A stretch of 64,000 nucleotides of DNA from DMER64 sp041654355 (GTDB lineage: Bacteria > Bacteroidota > Bacteroidia > Bacteroidales > UBA932): positions 9,634 to 73,633 of the forward strand of contig JBAZDQ010000007.1 of NCBI GenBank assembly GCA_041654355.1, in the 5' to 3' direction. A program made the translations under genes and the position numbers. The notes beneath the pieces were generated by a model that was not told where the DNA came from, made no database searches, and was given only the letters and a program-made list of their open reading frames with translations. Each line of letters opens with the position of its first letter. Position 1 is the first letter of the stretch. Shown piece after piece: positions 25,839 to 34,480 of this stretch.

Positions 25839-27143
25839 ATGAAAATTCTTGTTTTGGGTTCCGGCGGAAGGGAGCATGCGCTTGCCTGGAAATTGTGTCA
25901 GTCACCTTTGGTCAAAGAACTTTTTGTAGCTCCGGGTAATCCGGGAACTGCCGCTCTCACTTTAACAAACGGAAAGCATGTAGTTAATGTTGCATTATCG
26001 CCCACTAATTTTACAGCTGTACGTGCTGCCCTTTTACAATACCATATAGATATGCTTGTGGTGGGGCCTGAAGAACCCTTGGTAAAAGGGATAAAAGATT
26101 TTTGTCTGCAGGATCCGGATTTAGCGGCTATTTTGGTCGTGGGACCGGGTAGTGATGGCGCCCGGCTGGAAGGCAGTAAGGATTACGCAAAAGGCTTTAT
26201 GTCTGCATACAACATCCCCACAGCCCGTTACCAAACCTTTGACAAAAATCATTACCGGGAAGCCTGTCATTTTTTAGAAACCTTGCGCCCTCCGTATGTG
26301 TTGAAAGCAGACGGGCTGGCAGCAGGAAAAGGCGTATTGATTGAAACGAAAATACAGAATGCCCGGGAACACCTGAAAGAGATCCTGGAAGGAAAATTTG
26401 GGACGGCCGGAAATAAAGTGGTCGTGGAAGAATTCCTGGAGGGTATTGAAGTGTCCGTTTTTGTAATCACCGACGGGATACATTATAAAATCCTTCCCGA
26501 GGCAAAGGACTACAAAAGGATAGGCGTACACGACAGCGGTCTGAACACGGGAGGAATGGGAGCCGTATCACCCGTACCTTTTGCCGATGAGGACTTTATG
26601 AAAAAAGTGGAAGAAAGGATCATCCGGCCCACTTTATCCGGATTACATAAAGAAGGTTGCGATTACCGCGGATTTATATTTTTTGGTCTGATGAATTGTG
26701 CAGGAAATCCTTACCTTATTGAATACAACGTCAGGATGGGTGATCCCGAGACGGAATCCGTAGTAATGCGTCTGGAGGGAGATCTGGCTGCTGCCTGTGC
26801 CGCATTGAAACAACGTTCCCTGGATAAAACGGATCTTACCGTGTCAGCTCAGCATTGTGTAACTGTTGTGACAGTTTCCGGAGGATATCCGGGTTCTTAT
26901 GAAAAAGGGTATGATATTGAAGGATTGGACATTGTTAAGGATGCAATAGTCTTTCATATGGGGACGGCAGGGGAACAGAAGGTAAAAACTGCAGGAGGAC
27001 GTGTGCTGGCCGTATCTGCGCTGGCGTCCACTCCGGAGCAGGCCAGGAAAAAAGCTTACGGGGAAATAACCCGTATCTGTTTCAAGAATATGTATTACCG
27101 TAAAGATATTGGAGAAGATCTTATAAATATGCAAAAATCGTAA
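25839..27143 (+). CDS. purD: Phosphoribosylamine-glycine ligase
   Basis: This 434-residue protein has the GARS layout. An N-terminal domain carries GSGGREHALAWKL and VVGPEEPLVKG, the ATP-grasp domain carries KADGLAAGKGV and EEFLEGIEVSVF, and the C-terminal signature GFIFFGLM is followed by EYNVRMGDPETE. It catalyses ATP-dependent joining of phosphoribosylamine and glycine in purine synthesis. The next gene starts one base after its stop. Another purine gene, purM, lies at 34455-35636 but is not in the same operon. Confidence 0.97.
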   Translation: MKILVLGSGGREHALAWKLCQSPLVKELFVAPGNPGTAALTLTNGKHVVNVALSPTNFTAVRAALLQYHIDMLVVGPEEPLVKGIKDFCLQDPDLAAILVVGPGSDGARLEGSKDYAKGFMSAYNIPTARYQTFDKNHYREACHFLETLRPPYVLKADGLAAGKGVLIETKIQNAREHLKEILEGKFGTAGNKVVVEEFLEGIEVSVFVITDGIHYKILPEAKDYKRIGVHDSGLNTGGMGAVSPVPFADEDFMKKVEERIIRPTLSGLHKEGCDYRGFIFFGLMNCAGNPYLIEYNVRMGDPETESVVMRLEGDLAAACAALKQRSLDKTDLTVSAQHCVTVVTVSGGYPGSYEKGYDIEGLDIVKDAIVFHMGTAGEQKVKTAGGRVLAVSALASTPEQARKKAYGEITRICFKNMYYRKDIGEDLINMQKS

Positions 27144-27144
27144 T

Positions 27145-28095
27145 ATGATCCAATACATTAAACGCAGTCTTACCGGCGCATTCCTGTTGTCCTTCTTATT
27201 AATGGCGGTATTTCGCGTGTTTTATTGTGTAATCACAGAAAGTTCCTGCCTATGGTACCTGCATTTGTCCGAGTCTTTTATCCTATTGGCAACCGGGGTA
27301 TTGCTTTCTTTCCTGAACGACCGCTTTGGGCTTCTGCCTGAACGAACGCAATGGATCATGGTTTGTTACGTCTGGCTGGTTTCCTGTTTCCCGCAAACGT
27401 ATGAAAACCCACGCATGTTCGCAGCTGCTCTCCTTACGGCAGCTTCCGTATATGCATTGGTATATGCTGCCTTTATTTCCGGGACAAAGTCCGGTCCTTT
27501 CCTGTGTTCATTTTTTATTACCTGTGCCGGAATACTTTATACTCCCGTTTTCTTTCTTTTGATACCTATTATAATCAGTTTTATACGGATGGTAAAATTG
27601 TCCGGAAAAGACGCGGTAGCTTTTTTAGGCGGGATACTGGTACCGGTCTTTTTAGTTTCGTCCGTTTTGTGGTTTCTCCATAAAGATATAACGGAATACT
27701 GGATGCAAACCGTCATATTCTTCAGGGGGCCGGATCCTTCTGCAGCTTTTGCCTCTTTTACCATTACACGGATCGTACTGGTCTCCCTTTTATCGCTTTT
27801 GGTGATACTCTCCTTGTTCATCCGGCTGGTACATCGTGACACCACCACTACTGTGACTATATCTCGTTTTTACGGTTCTATGTTCTGGATCATTTTTTTC
27901 ACGGTTTTAGTGATGGTGTTATATCCGGGTTATGCTAAGGGATTGGTGTCCGTAGTGATGGTCCCGGCTTCACTTTTGATCACTTCTCTGTTTTCGGAAA
28001 GACGTCTTTTCGCTTCAAGGATATGGCTGGCTTTATTACTTCTGGCCGGAGTGGCCCACTATATCTTTGTATTCTTTCCCATTGATATTATTTAA
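27145..28095 (+). CDS. Multi-pass membrane protein, DUF6427-like
   Basis: This 316-residue protein is composed almost entirely of hydrophobic helices (about eight to ten), with short charged loops such as FSERRLFASR near the C-terminus. It matches in size and placement an uncharacterised Bacteroidetes membrane family (DUF6427) often found next to purD; this is recollection, not a search. It starts one base after purD, so it is co-transcribed. Its last 60 bp overlap the convergent peroxidase gene on the other strand. No transport or catalytic motif is seen. Confidence 0.6.
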   Translation: MIQYIKRSLTGAFLLSFLLMAVFRVFYCVITESSCLWYLHLSESFILLATGVLLSFLNDRFGLLPERTQWIMVCYVWLVSCFPQTYENPRMFAAALLTAASVYALVYAAFISGTKSGPFLCSFFITCAGILYTPVFFLLIPIIISFIRMVKLSGKDAVAFLGGILVPVFLVSSVLWFLHKDITEYWMQTVIFFRGPDPSAAFASFTITRIVLVSLLSLLVILSLFIRLVHRDTTTTVTISRFYGSMFWIIFFTVLVMVLYPGYAKGLVSVVMVPASLLITSLFSERRLFASRIWLALLLLAGVAHYIFVFFPIDII

Positions 28096-29463
28096 CGGGA
28101 TGCCCTTGTATTCTCCTGTAAGTGTGTTCAGAAAAGACACAATAGCCTGTACTTGCTTACGGGATAATTTTTTATCCCTTTGATAATAAGCCATTTTGAC
28201 AACGGCTTCTTCCATCGTTTTGGCAGAAGCATTGTGAAAATACGGATAAGTGAGGGCAATGTTCCTCAATCCCGGAACTCTAAAACGATGCATATCAGAA
28301 TTCAGAGATGTAACCGAGTAACGGCCCATATCTTCCAATGCTCTTTGCCTGGCGTCCGGGAAATAGTTGTTAGCAACTCCCATATATTCGAAGGACGTAC
28401 CTCCCATCCCCGTTCCGTTATGGCAGTTTGCACAACCGTATTTTTTAAACAAACGATATCCTTCCTGCGCCTGCTGTTCTATGGCTTCTTCATCCCCTTT
28501 CAGGTACCTGTCAAAAGGTGAATTCGGAGTGATCAGGGTCTTGTGAAACTCGGCAAGGGCATGGTTAATGGTGGAGTCTGAATACCCTTCAGGGTAAGAT
28601 GCCAGGAAACGCTCAGTCAACGTGGAATCTTCGGCAAAAATGTCAAAGATACGGTCCAGACTGTCGTTGCCCATTTTCACCGGATCAAGCAAGGCCTGGC
28701 AGGTTAGTTCTTGCAGTGAGGATGCGTTTCCGTTCCAGAAATAGAAAGAATGAAAAAACGCGTTGAAAACCGTCAGGGAATTGAAGGTCCCCGGTTGGTT
28801 GTATACACCCTCCGGAACTTCCAGGTTGTCAACACCACCGGTTTTCAGATTATGACAGGAGGCACAGCTAACCGTATTGTCTACCGAAAGACGTGAGTCG
28901 TGAAACAGCAATTCTCCCAATGCTGCCTTATCCGTATCAAACGGTGCAAGATCAGGAACGGGATTTACCGGTTCAAAGGGATAATCTTCAGAAGGTAACG
29001 GATGGGCATAATAGGTGGAGAACTGATCATATATCCAGTCCAGAAGTATTTCCTTTTTATCCCGGGTGATGTAAGATTTCCAGTGTATTACATAATAACT
29101 TAAAGGAGGCATGCTTCTTTGGGAAATAACTTTATGCAATTTTACTAAAGTAGTTTCATCATGAGGCATATCCCCGAAAATATATGCTATGGAATAGGAA
29201 GAATTGGCATACCGGATCCCTTTTTCGGCGTCTCTGCGAATAGCTGCTCCAAAAATTGGCCAGTTAATATGTTTGCAAAAATCGTGTGGACCTCCGTGAC
29301 ATATGAAACAGCCCCCCTGGTCAACAATTACGTTGACCCGGTCAAAGAGGGTCATATCGTCGGGTGGTACCTGGTTGACAATGCGAGAGAAAAATATTCC
29401 GGTACCAATCACAATGATCACGGAGCCTGTGAATTTCCAGAGTATGTTCAGAAGCCGTTTCAT
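28036..29463 (-). CDS. Tri-heme cytochrome c peroxidase-like protein (MauG/CcpA family)
   Basis: This 475-residue protein has an N-terminal membrane anchor (about residues 10-27) and three CXXCH haem sites. CFICH (52-56) lies in an N-terminal haem-binding domain of about 110 residues, and CASCH (200-204) and CANCH (344-348) lie in a di-haem peroxidase domain that starts at ALGELLFHDSRLS. The conserved FHSFYFWNGNASSLQELTCQ segment and FRVPGLRNIALTYPYFHN are typical of the CCP/MauG family. It would face the periplasm and reduce peroxide or act in electron transfer. It is the last gene of an operon with ccsA and resB, overlapping ccsA by 4 bp. Confidence 0.88.
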   Translation of the reverse strand: MKRLLNILWKFTGSVIIVIGTGIFFSRIVNQVPPDDMTLFDRVNVIVDQGGCFICHGGPHDFCKHINWPIFGAAIRRDAEKGIRYANSSYSIAYIFGDMPHDETTLVKLHKVISQRSMPPLSYYVIHWKSYITRDKKEILLDWIYDQFSTYYAHPLPSEDYPFEPVNPVPDLAPFDTDKAALGELLFHDSRLSVDNTVSCASCHNLKTGGVDNLEVPEGVYNQPGTFNSLTVFNAFFHSFYFWNGNASSLQELTCQALLDPVKMGNDSLDRIFDIFAEDSTLTERFLASYPEGYSDSTINHALAEFHKTLITPNSPFDRYLKGDEEAIEQQAQEGYRLFKKYGCANCHNGTGMGGTSFEYMGVANNYFPDARQRALEDMGRYSVTSLNSDMHRFRVPGLRNIALTYPYFHNASAKTMEEAVVKMAYYQRDKKLSRKQVQAIVSFLNTLTGEYKGIPLNNINGKEYKDIVGHSGQK

Positions 29464-30254
29464 TTTCGCTGAATATTGAGTGCGTAATTATGCATGCTTC
29501 CTCTTGCCGAGGGAAGGTATTGCAATCCGTACCAGCATATCTGCAAAGCCAAAAAAGCAACGATTAAAGAAATATACAGGTATTTGTTGGATTTTGGCCG
29601 TATACTTTTCAGGTAAAAATAAAACACATATAACAACCAGGTTACGGCCGCCCAGGTCTCTTTGGGATCCCAGCTCCAATAGTCTCCCCAGGCCTGTTTG
29701 GCCCACAGAGCTCCCAGCAACATGCCTACGGTAAAAAAGGAGAGCCCGGCACGACACAATTTGTCAATGGCCGGAAGTACATTCAATGACGGCCTTATCA
29801 AACCGGCCAGGGCCAGTAAAAAAGTACACGCCAGCAAAGCGTAGGAAAACATGTATACGGTAACATGAGGTATGAACCAGAAGCTTTGCAGGGCAGGCAT
29901 TAAAACACGGTTATGGATCTCCGGACGCAATAGATTGATTAAAAGAAAAACCAGTGCCATAACCGTTGTCAGGGAGAGAATCCATTTGTATCTCCATCGC
30001 ATGTATGTGATCAACCCTGCCAGTGCCAGGAACAGGGAATACCATAACCGGGTTTCTCCCATGGTTACTAACGGAGGTCGCTTTAATGATACCCAGAAAG
30101 CGGCAATGTAAGCGCTGTATATGATAATTCCTGCGGAATAAATAATCACGGTCCAAAAAAAAGCTTTTCCCCGGTTGAAAAATGATGAAATTGAACCGGT
30201 TATCCAGCAGAGGGAAGCTGCCACAGTAAAATATATCAAATGATCCCACGTCAT
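29460..30254 (-). CDS. ccsA: Cytochrome c biogenesis protein CcsA-like (haem handling)
   Basis: I place the start at the ATG at 30254 (MTWDHLIYF), which overlaps the stop of the resB-like gene by 4 bp; a longer reading from 30320 would lie inside that gene. The 264-residue product has about eight transmembrane helices and the WWD haem-binding signature WGDYWSWDPKETWAAVTWL. It belongs to the system II cytochrome c assembly pathway, which delivers haem to CXXCH apoproteins in the periplasm. The adjacent tri-heme peroxidase is the obvious client. Confidence 0.9.
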   Translation of the reverse strand: MTWDHLIYFTVAASLCWITGSISSFFNRGKAFFWTVIIYSAGIIIYSAYIAAFWVSLKRPPLVTMGETRLWYSLFLALAGLITYMRWRYKWILSLTTVMALVFLLINLLRPEIHNRVLMPALQSFWFIPHVTVYMFSYALLACTFLLALAGLIRPSLNVLPAIDKLCRAGLSFFTVGMLLGALWAKQAWGDYWSWDPKETWAAVTWLLYVFYFYLKSIRPKSNKYLYISLIVAFLALQICWYGLQYLPSARGSMHNYALNIQRK

Positions 30255-30943
30255 GTGAAAAATGTTTTTAGGGCTCCCGCCAGCAACACCAGTATTCCCG
30301 CAAAGACCAGCCATCGCCACGGCTGGCGTGTGACCATAACAATACAGTAATCGGTCTTGTCTCCTTTTGCCGAGTCGTAATCCATCAAATATACCTGGTG
30401 CCCTTTGTAATTCACGGGTTGGTTTACCCGCAGCGTCCTGAGCACTGAATTTTCCTTACTGTCCGAGGCATCTTCCCTGCGGTCGATATCCTGCAGGGTA
30501 ACTGTTGCCCGGTATTCCATGGGTTCGCCGGTCTGGTACCGGGTCACCCGGAAATCTTCCAGACGCAGGGTAAAAGGCAGCGAAGTAAGGGCGTATTCAT
30601 GGCGGGGAACCATGACATGTGTCACGGAAGCATCGGCAGTTCCCAGCATCCCGGCCCACAATGCCAGCCACAGCCCGAATCCTGCCAGGGAAAATTTCAA
30701 AAACAGACGCGATCCCAATACAATCAAAAACACCGTAAGTACTACAATAAAAGGCCAGGTGTGTGTGAAAGCCAAATGTGCAGGCATAAATCCCTGAACC
30801 AGCGATACGGCTATCAACAGGATCAGGGCTATGGTCATGTATTTGTCCCGGTATAGTTTCCTGAATTTCCATCCCAGGAAAACAATACACAATCCTATTA
30901 TCAAATTAACGGGGAAAGCAAACAAATGCAGGCTGACCGTCAT
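30251..30943 (-). CDS. resB: ResB-like cytochrome c biogenesis protein
   Basis: This 230-residue protein has about three N-terminal membrane helices, a periplasmic beta-rich domain with YALTSLPFTLRLEDFRV and NQPVNYKGHQVYLMDYD (typical of ResB), and a C-terminal membrane helix. It is shorter than classical ResB, as is usual for Bacteroidetes. Together with CcsA it forms the haem export/attachment complex of system II. A TATCTTTG box lies 23 bp upstream on the minus strand. Confidence 0.85.
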   Translation of the reverse strand: MTVSLHLFAFPVNLIIGLCIVFLGWKFRKLYRDKYMTIALILLIAVSLVQGFMPAHLAFTHTWPFIVVLTVFLIVLGSRLFLKFSLAGFGLWLALWAGMLGTADASVTHVMVPRHEYALTSLPFTLRLEDFRVTRYQTGEPMEYRATVTLQDIDRREDASDSKENSVLRTLRVNQPVNYKGHQVYLMDYDSAKGDKTDYCIVMVTRQPWRWLVFAGILVLLAGALKTFFT

Positions 30944-30965
30944 GGGCGAATGGTTTGGTTGGTAA

Positions 30966-30973
30966 CAAAGATA
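30966..30973 (-). promoter_or_regulatory. -7 box of resB-ccsA-peroxidase operon
   Basis: On the minus strand this reads TATCTTTG, a full match to TAnnTTTG. It sits about 23 bp before the resB ATG and back to back with the box of the divergent fkbM gene. Confidence 0.55.
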
Positions 30974-30995
30974 AAAAATCTGCCCGACAATTCCC

Positions 30996-31003
30996 TATCT
31001 TTG
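30996..31003 (+). promoter_or_regulatory. -7 box upstream of FkbM methyltransferase gene
   Basis: TATCTTTG matches TAnnTTTG and ends only seven bases before the ATG at 31011. The predicted leader is a few bases at most. No -33 TTG is found at 19 nt. Confidence 0.55.
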
Positions 31004-31010
31004 CAACACT

Positions 31011-32282
31011 ATGGAAAATATTCATATAGCCGGACAATACAACCGGGATGAATTGTTGCTCAAAGAATTGAAGCAATCCGAACTGCCCCTGTTCCTGTAT
31101 GGTATAGGATTGATAGCAGACACAGTCCAAATTTTTTTGAATGAAAACGGTATGCAGATTGCCGGCCGGGTCATAGACGATAAATACATTGACAACATAC
31201 AACTCCGCACGGAAGATTCTTTATTATCCATATCACAATTGAACCGCCAATATCCGGCTTTCAATGTGTTATTGTGCTTTTTCGGCGGGTACCGCCAGGA
31301 CCTTACTCCTTACCGTCAGCTGTTTCCCGGGGCAGGCATCGTAAGCTTTTTATCTTCCGTATACGATCGTGGCGTCCTGGAACCTATGGACCGGGACTAT
31401 GTTACATCCGACATCGCATCTTTTAACCGGGTATGTGACCTGCTGGAAGACAAACTCTCAAAAGACAGTCTGCAGGCATATATTAATGCCAAGGTCACCA
31501 AAGATGCCTCACACCTTTTTCCTTTCGTCAGGAGGCCTCAGTATTTTTCAGAACATAATGTTATTAAGGAACTGACACTTACCCGGAAAGAAATCATGAT
31601 AAATTGCGGGGCCTATACCGGGGATACCCTCATGGATTTCCTGGAAACCGTCGGAAACAAATACACAAAGATTTATGCCTGTGAAGCCGACAGCCAAAAC
31701 GTGCGAAAACTGAGTAAATTTATTCATAACACCGCCCCGGATGGAAATATTACCATAGTCCCTAAATGTATCTCAAACACTTCTGAACCCGTTTGCTTTT
31801 TGAATGAAGGGACCATGCTTTCCCGGAAAGTGGAAACTCAACAAACGGGTTCTGTATGGGTAGAATCCACAACTATTGACGAATTATTGGAATCGTCCCC
31901 GGCCTCTTTGATTGTCATGGACGTAGAAGGCAACGAGCTGAAAGCCCTGCAGGGAGCCCGGCACACCATCCTTCACCACAAACCGCTCCTGGCCCTGGCA
32001 GCCTACCATAAAAAAGACGATATACCCGTACTGTTTGATTATTTGAAAACCCTCATCCCGGATTATAAGTTCTATTTCCGGATTCACAAACCCATGGCCA
32101 TAGATGCCGTCCTATATGCCGTCGCACCCCTTTCTGCTGCCCAAAAAAAAAGCCGGCTAAAAGCCAGCATTTTTGGAGGTACCCAGCGGAATCGAACCGC
32201 TGTACTCGGTTTTGCAGACCGATGCCTAACCACTCGGCCAGGGTACCTTGAAAAGGACTGCAAAGTTAATAAATATTTTTAA
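31011..32282 (+). CDS. FkbM-family methyltransferase with antisense-tRNA C-terminal extension
   Basis: The 423-residue reading has an N-terminal Rossmann-like part (LFLYGIGLIADTVQIFLNE) and a C-terminal FkbM SAM-dependent methyltransferase domain (about residues 195-370): MINCGAYTGDTLMDFLE, IYACEADSQNVRKL, and ASLIVMDVEGNELKALQGA. Such proteins methylate sugars or secondary metabolites. The family fold should end near AVLYAVAP (about residue 378). The frame then continues without a stop across the tRNA-Cys terminator, the whole antisense of tRNA-Cys and 17 bp of the convergent gene. The last 45 residues (for example RNRTAVLGFADRCLTTRPG) are therefore antisense tRNA, not domain sequence. The boundary of the functional protein is uncertain. 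Confidence 0.75.
   Translation: MENIHIAGQYNRDELLLKELKQSELPLFLYGIGLIADTVQIFLNENGMQIAGRVIDDKYIDNIQLRTEDSLLSISQLNRQYPAFNVLLCFFGGYRQDLTPYRQLFPGAGIVSFLSSVYDRGVLEPMDRDYVTSDIASFNRVCDLLEDKLSKDSLQAYINAKVTKDASHLFPFVRRPQYFSEHNVIKELTLTRKEIMINCGAYTGDTLMDFLETVGNKYTKIYACEADSQNVRKLSKFIHNTAPDGNITIVPKCISNTSEPVCFLNEGTMLSRKVETQQTGSVWVESTTIDELLESSPASLIVMDVEGNELKALQGARHTILHHKPLLALAAYHKKDDIPVLFDYLKTLIPDYKFYFRIHKPMAIDAVLYAVAPLSAAQKKSRLKASIFGGTQRNRTAVLGFADRCLTTRPGYLEKDCKVNKYF
32143..32168 (-). terminator. Intrinsic terminator of tRNA-Cys
   Basis: On the minus strand the hairpin GCTGGCT-TTT-AGCCGGC is followed by a run of nine T. It begins six bases after the CCA end of tRNA-Cys and lies inside the 3' part of the methyltransferase frame on the other strand. 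Confidence 0.85.
32174..32247 (-). tRNA. tRNA-Cys (anticodon GCA)
   Basis: This is a 74-nt cloverleaf including encoded CCA. The acceptor GGTACCC pairs with GGGTACC, the discriminator is T, the anticodon loop CTGCAAA gives anticodon GCA, and the T arm contains GGTTCGATTCC. It lies entirely antisense to the methyltransferase reading frame. Confidence 0.96.
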
Positions 32283-33312
32283 TTAGCCCAGCCAGTTTCT
32301 CCAGATGCTTCTTATCGGTTTTATCAAACGTATTGAGCTTTTCGGAATCAATATCCAGAACGGCCCTGATACGGTCTTCATTGTCGGTCAACGGGACCAC
32401 GATCTCCGAGCGGGAACGGGAATTACACGCAATATGTCCCGGAAATTTGTCCACATCGGGAACAATCAACGTTTTACGCTGCTTCCACGAAGACCCGCAA
32501 ACGCCCCGGCCATAGGGGATCCGGGTACAAGCTACAGGTCCCTGGAACGGGCCCAGAACCAGTTGACCGGCTACATCGTCCACAAGGTAAAAACCTACCC
32601 ATAAAAATTTAAAAGTATCTTTAATCAATGCCGCAATATTGGCCATGTTGGCTACAAGATCCGGCTCGTCATGCACCAGGGAAGCGGCCCGTTCCAGGAC
32701 TTCTTCGTACATCCGCTGACGCGGGGATTTCTTTTCTTCCTGGTGAGTAATCAGTTCCCGGTAGATACGGTAACATACGTAAGCATCTGTTGCTGCATAG
32801 CGGGCCTGGGCTTCCGACAGGGGATAAGCCTCCCAATTGGTAGTTTGCTGCGATTTGCTCACACGCTTGCCCAGGACAATAGCCGCCAGCTTTTTTACAC
32901 TTTTCTCCACAATACCGTATTCCTGTGCCATATCCTGCAGATCCACAAATCCTTCCGCTTGAAAGGCTACGTAACGCTGCAGCCCAATAATATCGTCCCT
33001 CACGGCAGCTCCCACTTTCACAATGCCGGGATCTCTCAATACGTCCACAAGTTCCGGCGGCAATCCAGTCTTTTTCAGGTGGATAAGAAAAGAACGGCTG
33101 TCTGTAGACAATTGCAAAAGGGCAGGCTTGTACATTTTACCCGAAGAAAAGCGGGGCTTGGTTTCCGTATCGAATCCCAAAACCGGTTGCCGGGAAAGAT
33201 ACTCCGCCGCTTTTTGTACCTGCGAACGCGTAGTAACAAGGGAAATGTGTCCCTTCAATTCCACCTGGGGGAACATATCCAGGACGCTGTTCTCAATGGT
33301 TGATGCAAACAT
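32266..33312 (-). CDS. Fusion: 3'-5' exonuclease (DEDDy) + free methionine-(R)-sulfoxide reductase
   Basis: This 348-residue protein has two clear domains. Residues about 25-190 are a WRN/RNase D-like DEDDy exonuclease: motif I FDTET (Asp48, Glu50), motif II around VRDD (106-107) and motif III YAATD (Tyr172, Asp176). Residues about 200-348 are a GAF-fold free methionine-(R)-sulfoxide reductase with the three conserved cysteines: ACTRIPYGRGVCG (Cys262, Cys272) and GHIACNSRSRSEI (Cys296). In Bacteroides I know these as separate proteins of about 210 and 155 residues. Here the frame is continuous with no stop between them. One domain processes 3' nucleic acid ends; the other repairs free oxidised methionine. 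The start overlaps the next gene by 20 bp. Confidence 0.88.
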   Translation of the reverse strand: MFASTIENSVLDMFPQVELKGHISLVTTRSQVQKAAEYLSRQPVLGFDTETKPRFSSGKMYKPALLQLSTDSRSFLIHLKKTGLPPELVDVLRDPGIVKVGAAVRDDIIGLQRYVAFQAEGFVDLQDMAQEYGIVEKSVKKLAAIVLGKRVSKSQQTTNWEAYPLSEAQARYAATDAYVCYRIYRELITHQEEKKSPRQRMYEEVLERAASLVHDEPDLVANMANIAALIKDTFKFLWVGFYLVDDVAGQLVLGPFQGPVACTRIPYGRGVCGSSWKQRKTLIVPDVDKFPGHIACNSRSRSEIVVPLTDNEDRIRAVLDIDSEKLNTFDKTDKKHLEKLAGLIKNIY

Positions 33313-34480
33313 TTAGTAAAGGGTATTTAGAAAGATCCAACGGTTCTGCCGAATGTATCCGCACACAAGAAGGGGTGGTACGGAAAGCGGCCAGGCGATC
33401 ATTTCTCAATGCCTGGTACAATATTCCGGCAGCCTCTTCACCCGGATTGATCAGAACCACTTTCGGATCAATAAGATGTCTATAAATATAACGGTTGTTT
33501 TGCCTGAAGTTCCTCAAAAAAGTAAGCTGCTCCAGAATGATACCGGGATAACGTGAAAACGTATTCTCCCCGGTCAGAATGTATTTCAAAGGAGGATGAC
33601 TGCCCGGTAACAATTGGCTGACCATGGAAGTTACCGCGTAACGGACAGCATTTTCCGAAGAATTGACTTCCATTACCCCGGGGTTGTACCGGGAACCCCT
33701 GTAGTTCATGCCGGATCGGGAATAATCAAAATGGTATGCCCTGATCAATTCCCTGTCCAGGGGATAAAGCGGGTTGGTTAAAGAAGGAAGGCTGTCAGGA
33801 GTAAAACCTTGGAAAACCACTTCCACCTCTTTGGTCAGTCGATCATATGCATCAAGCGCCAGGCTGCTTTCAGAAGCGATCACACCTACCGTAATGCGTT
33901 TGTTTCTTTCCGAATGTAATCGTCGCACATAATCCAGCGTTTTGTCAACACCTGCCTCTAAAACGCTTATGGCAACAATACGCAGATTACCGGCCCGGAT
34001 CAGTTCCTGAAGATCTTCAAAGGCTATTACCGAGGCAGGATCTCCGGCAATCACAAGCGCTTTGACCGGCGGCCTGTCTCCTTCCCGGCGGAACATACCC
34101 GCCATGTTTTTTATAGTTTCAATTCGGGCCGAGTCGTTTGCCGTAGGCCGGCAAACAAAATCGAAATATTCGCCTGCAAAATCATGGATCCCGTCGCGGC
34201 CCGCTTTGCCCGTTATGTTGTCAAACTGATCAAAGCCGAGTAGAACTTCCACCGCTGTAATATCTTCTTTTTCAGTGCCAAAAACGCCTATTGGCAATAT
34301 TTCCCTCTGATCCGGAAAAGAAGCCGGATCCAGGTACCAGGCAGAATTGGTGTCATTCAGAATTTCGGTGATGACAGGTAACCGATCAGGTGCTTCTTCT
34401 TGTGTATTCCCGCAAGATGCGGTCATCCACAACAGGCAGCTAAAGAAGAATATCTTATTTATCGTAAGTGAACGTGCCAT
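33293..34480 (-). CDS. Lipoprotein of unknown function
   Basis: This 395-residue protein has a signal peptide and lipobox TASC-GNT. The body looks alpha/beta with repeated hydrophobic strands (PIGVFGTEKEDI, KALVIAGDPASVIAF, ITVGVIASESSLAL), reminiscent of a periplasmic-binding-protein fold; I cannot name a family. It overlaps purM by 26 bp upstream and the exonuclease fusion by 20 bp downstream, so it is part of a tightly packed minus-strand transcript with them. No enzyme motif is visible. Confidence 0.7.
   Translation of the reverse strand: MARSLTINKIFFFSCLLWMTASCGNTQEEAPDRLPVITEILNDTNSAWYLDPASFPDQREILPIGVFGTEKEDITAVEVLLGFDQFDNITGKAGRDGIHDFAGEYFDFVCRPTANDSARIETIKNMAGMFRREGDRPPVKALVIAGDPASVIAFEDLQELIRAGNLRIVAISVLEAGVDKTLDYVRRLHSERNKRITVGVIASESSLALDAYDRLTKEVEVVFQGFTPDSLPSLTNPLYPLDRELIRAYHFDYSRSGMNYRGSRYNPGVMEVNSSENAVRYAVTSMVSQLLPGSHPPLKYILTGENTFSRYPGIILEQLTFLRNFRQNNRYIYRHLIDPKVVLINPGEEAAGILYQALRNDRLAAFRTTPSCVRIHSAEPLDLSKYPLLNVCINH

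Noticed and set aside
32671..33303. 210-codon + strand open frame
   Set aside because: It is antisense to the exonuclease/fRMsr fusion, which has complete motifs in its own frame.
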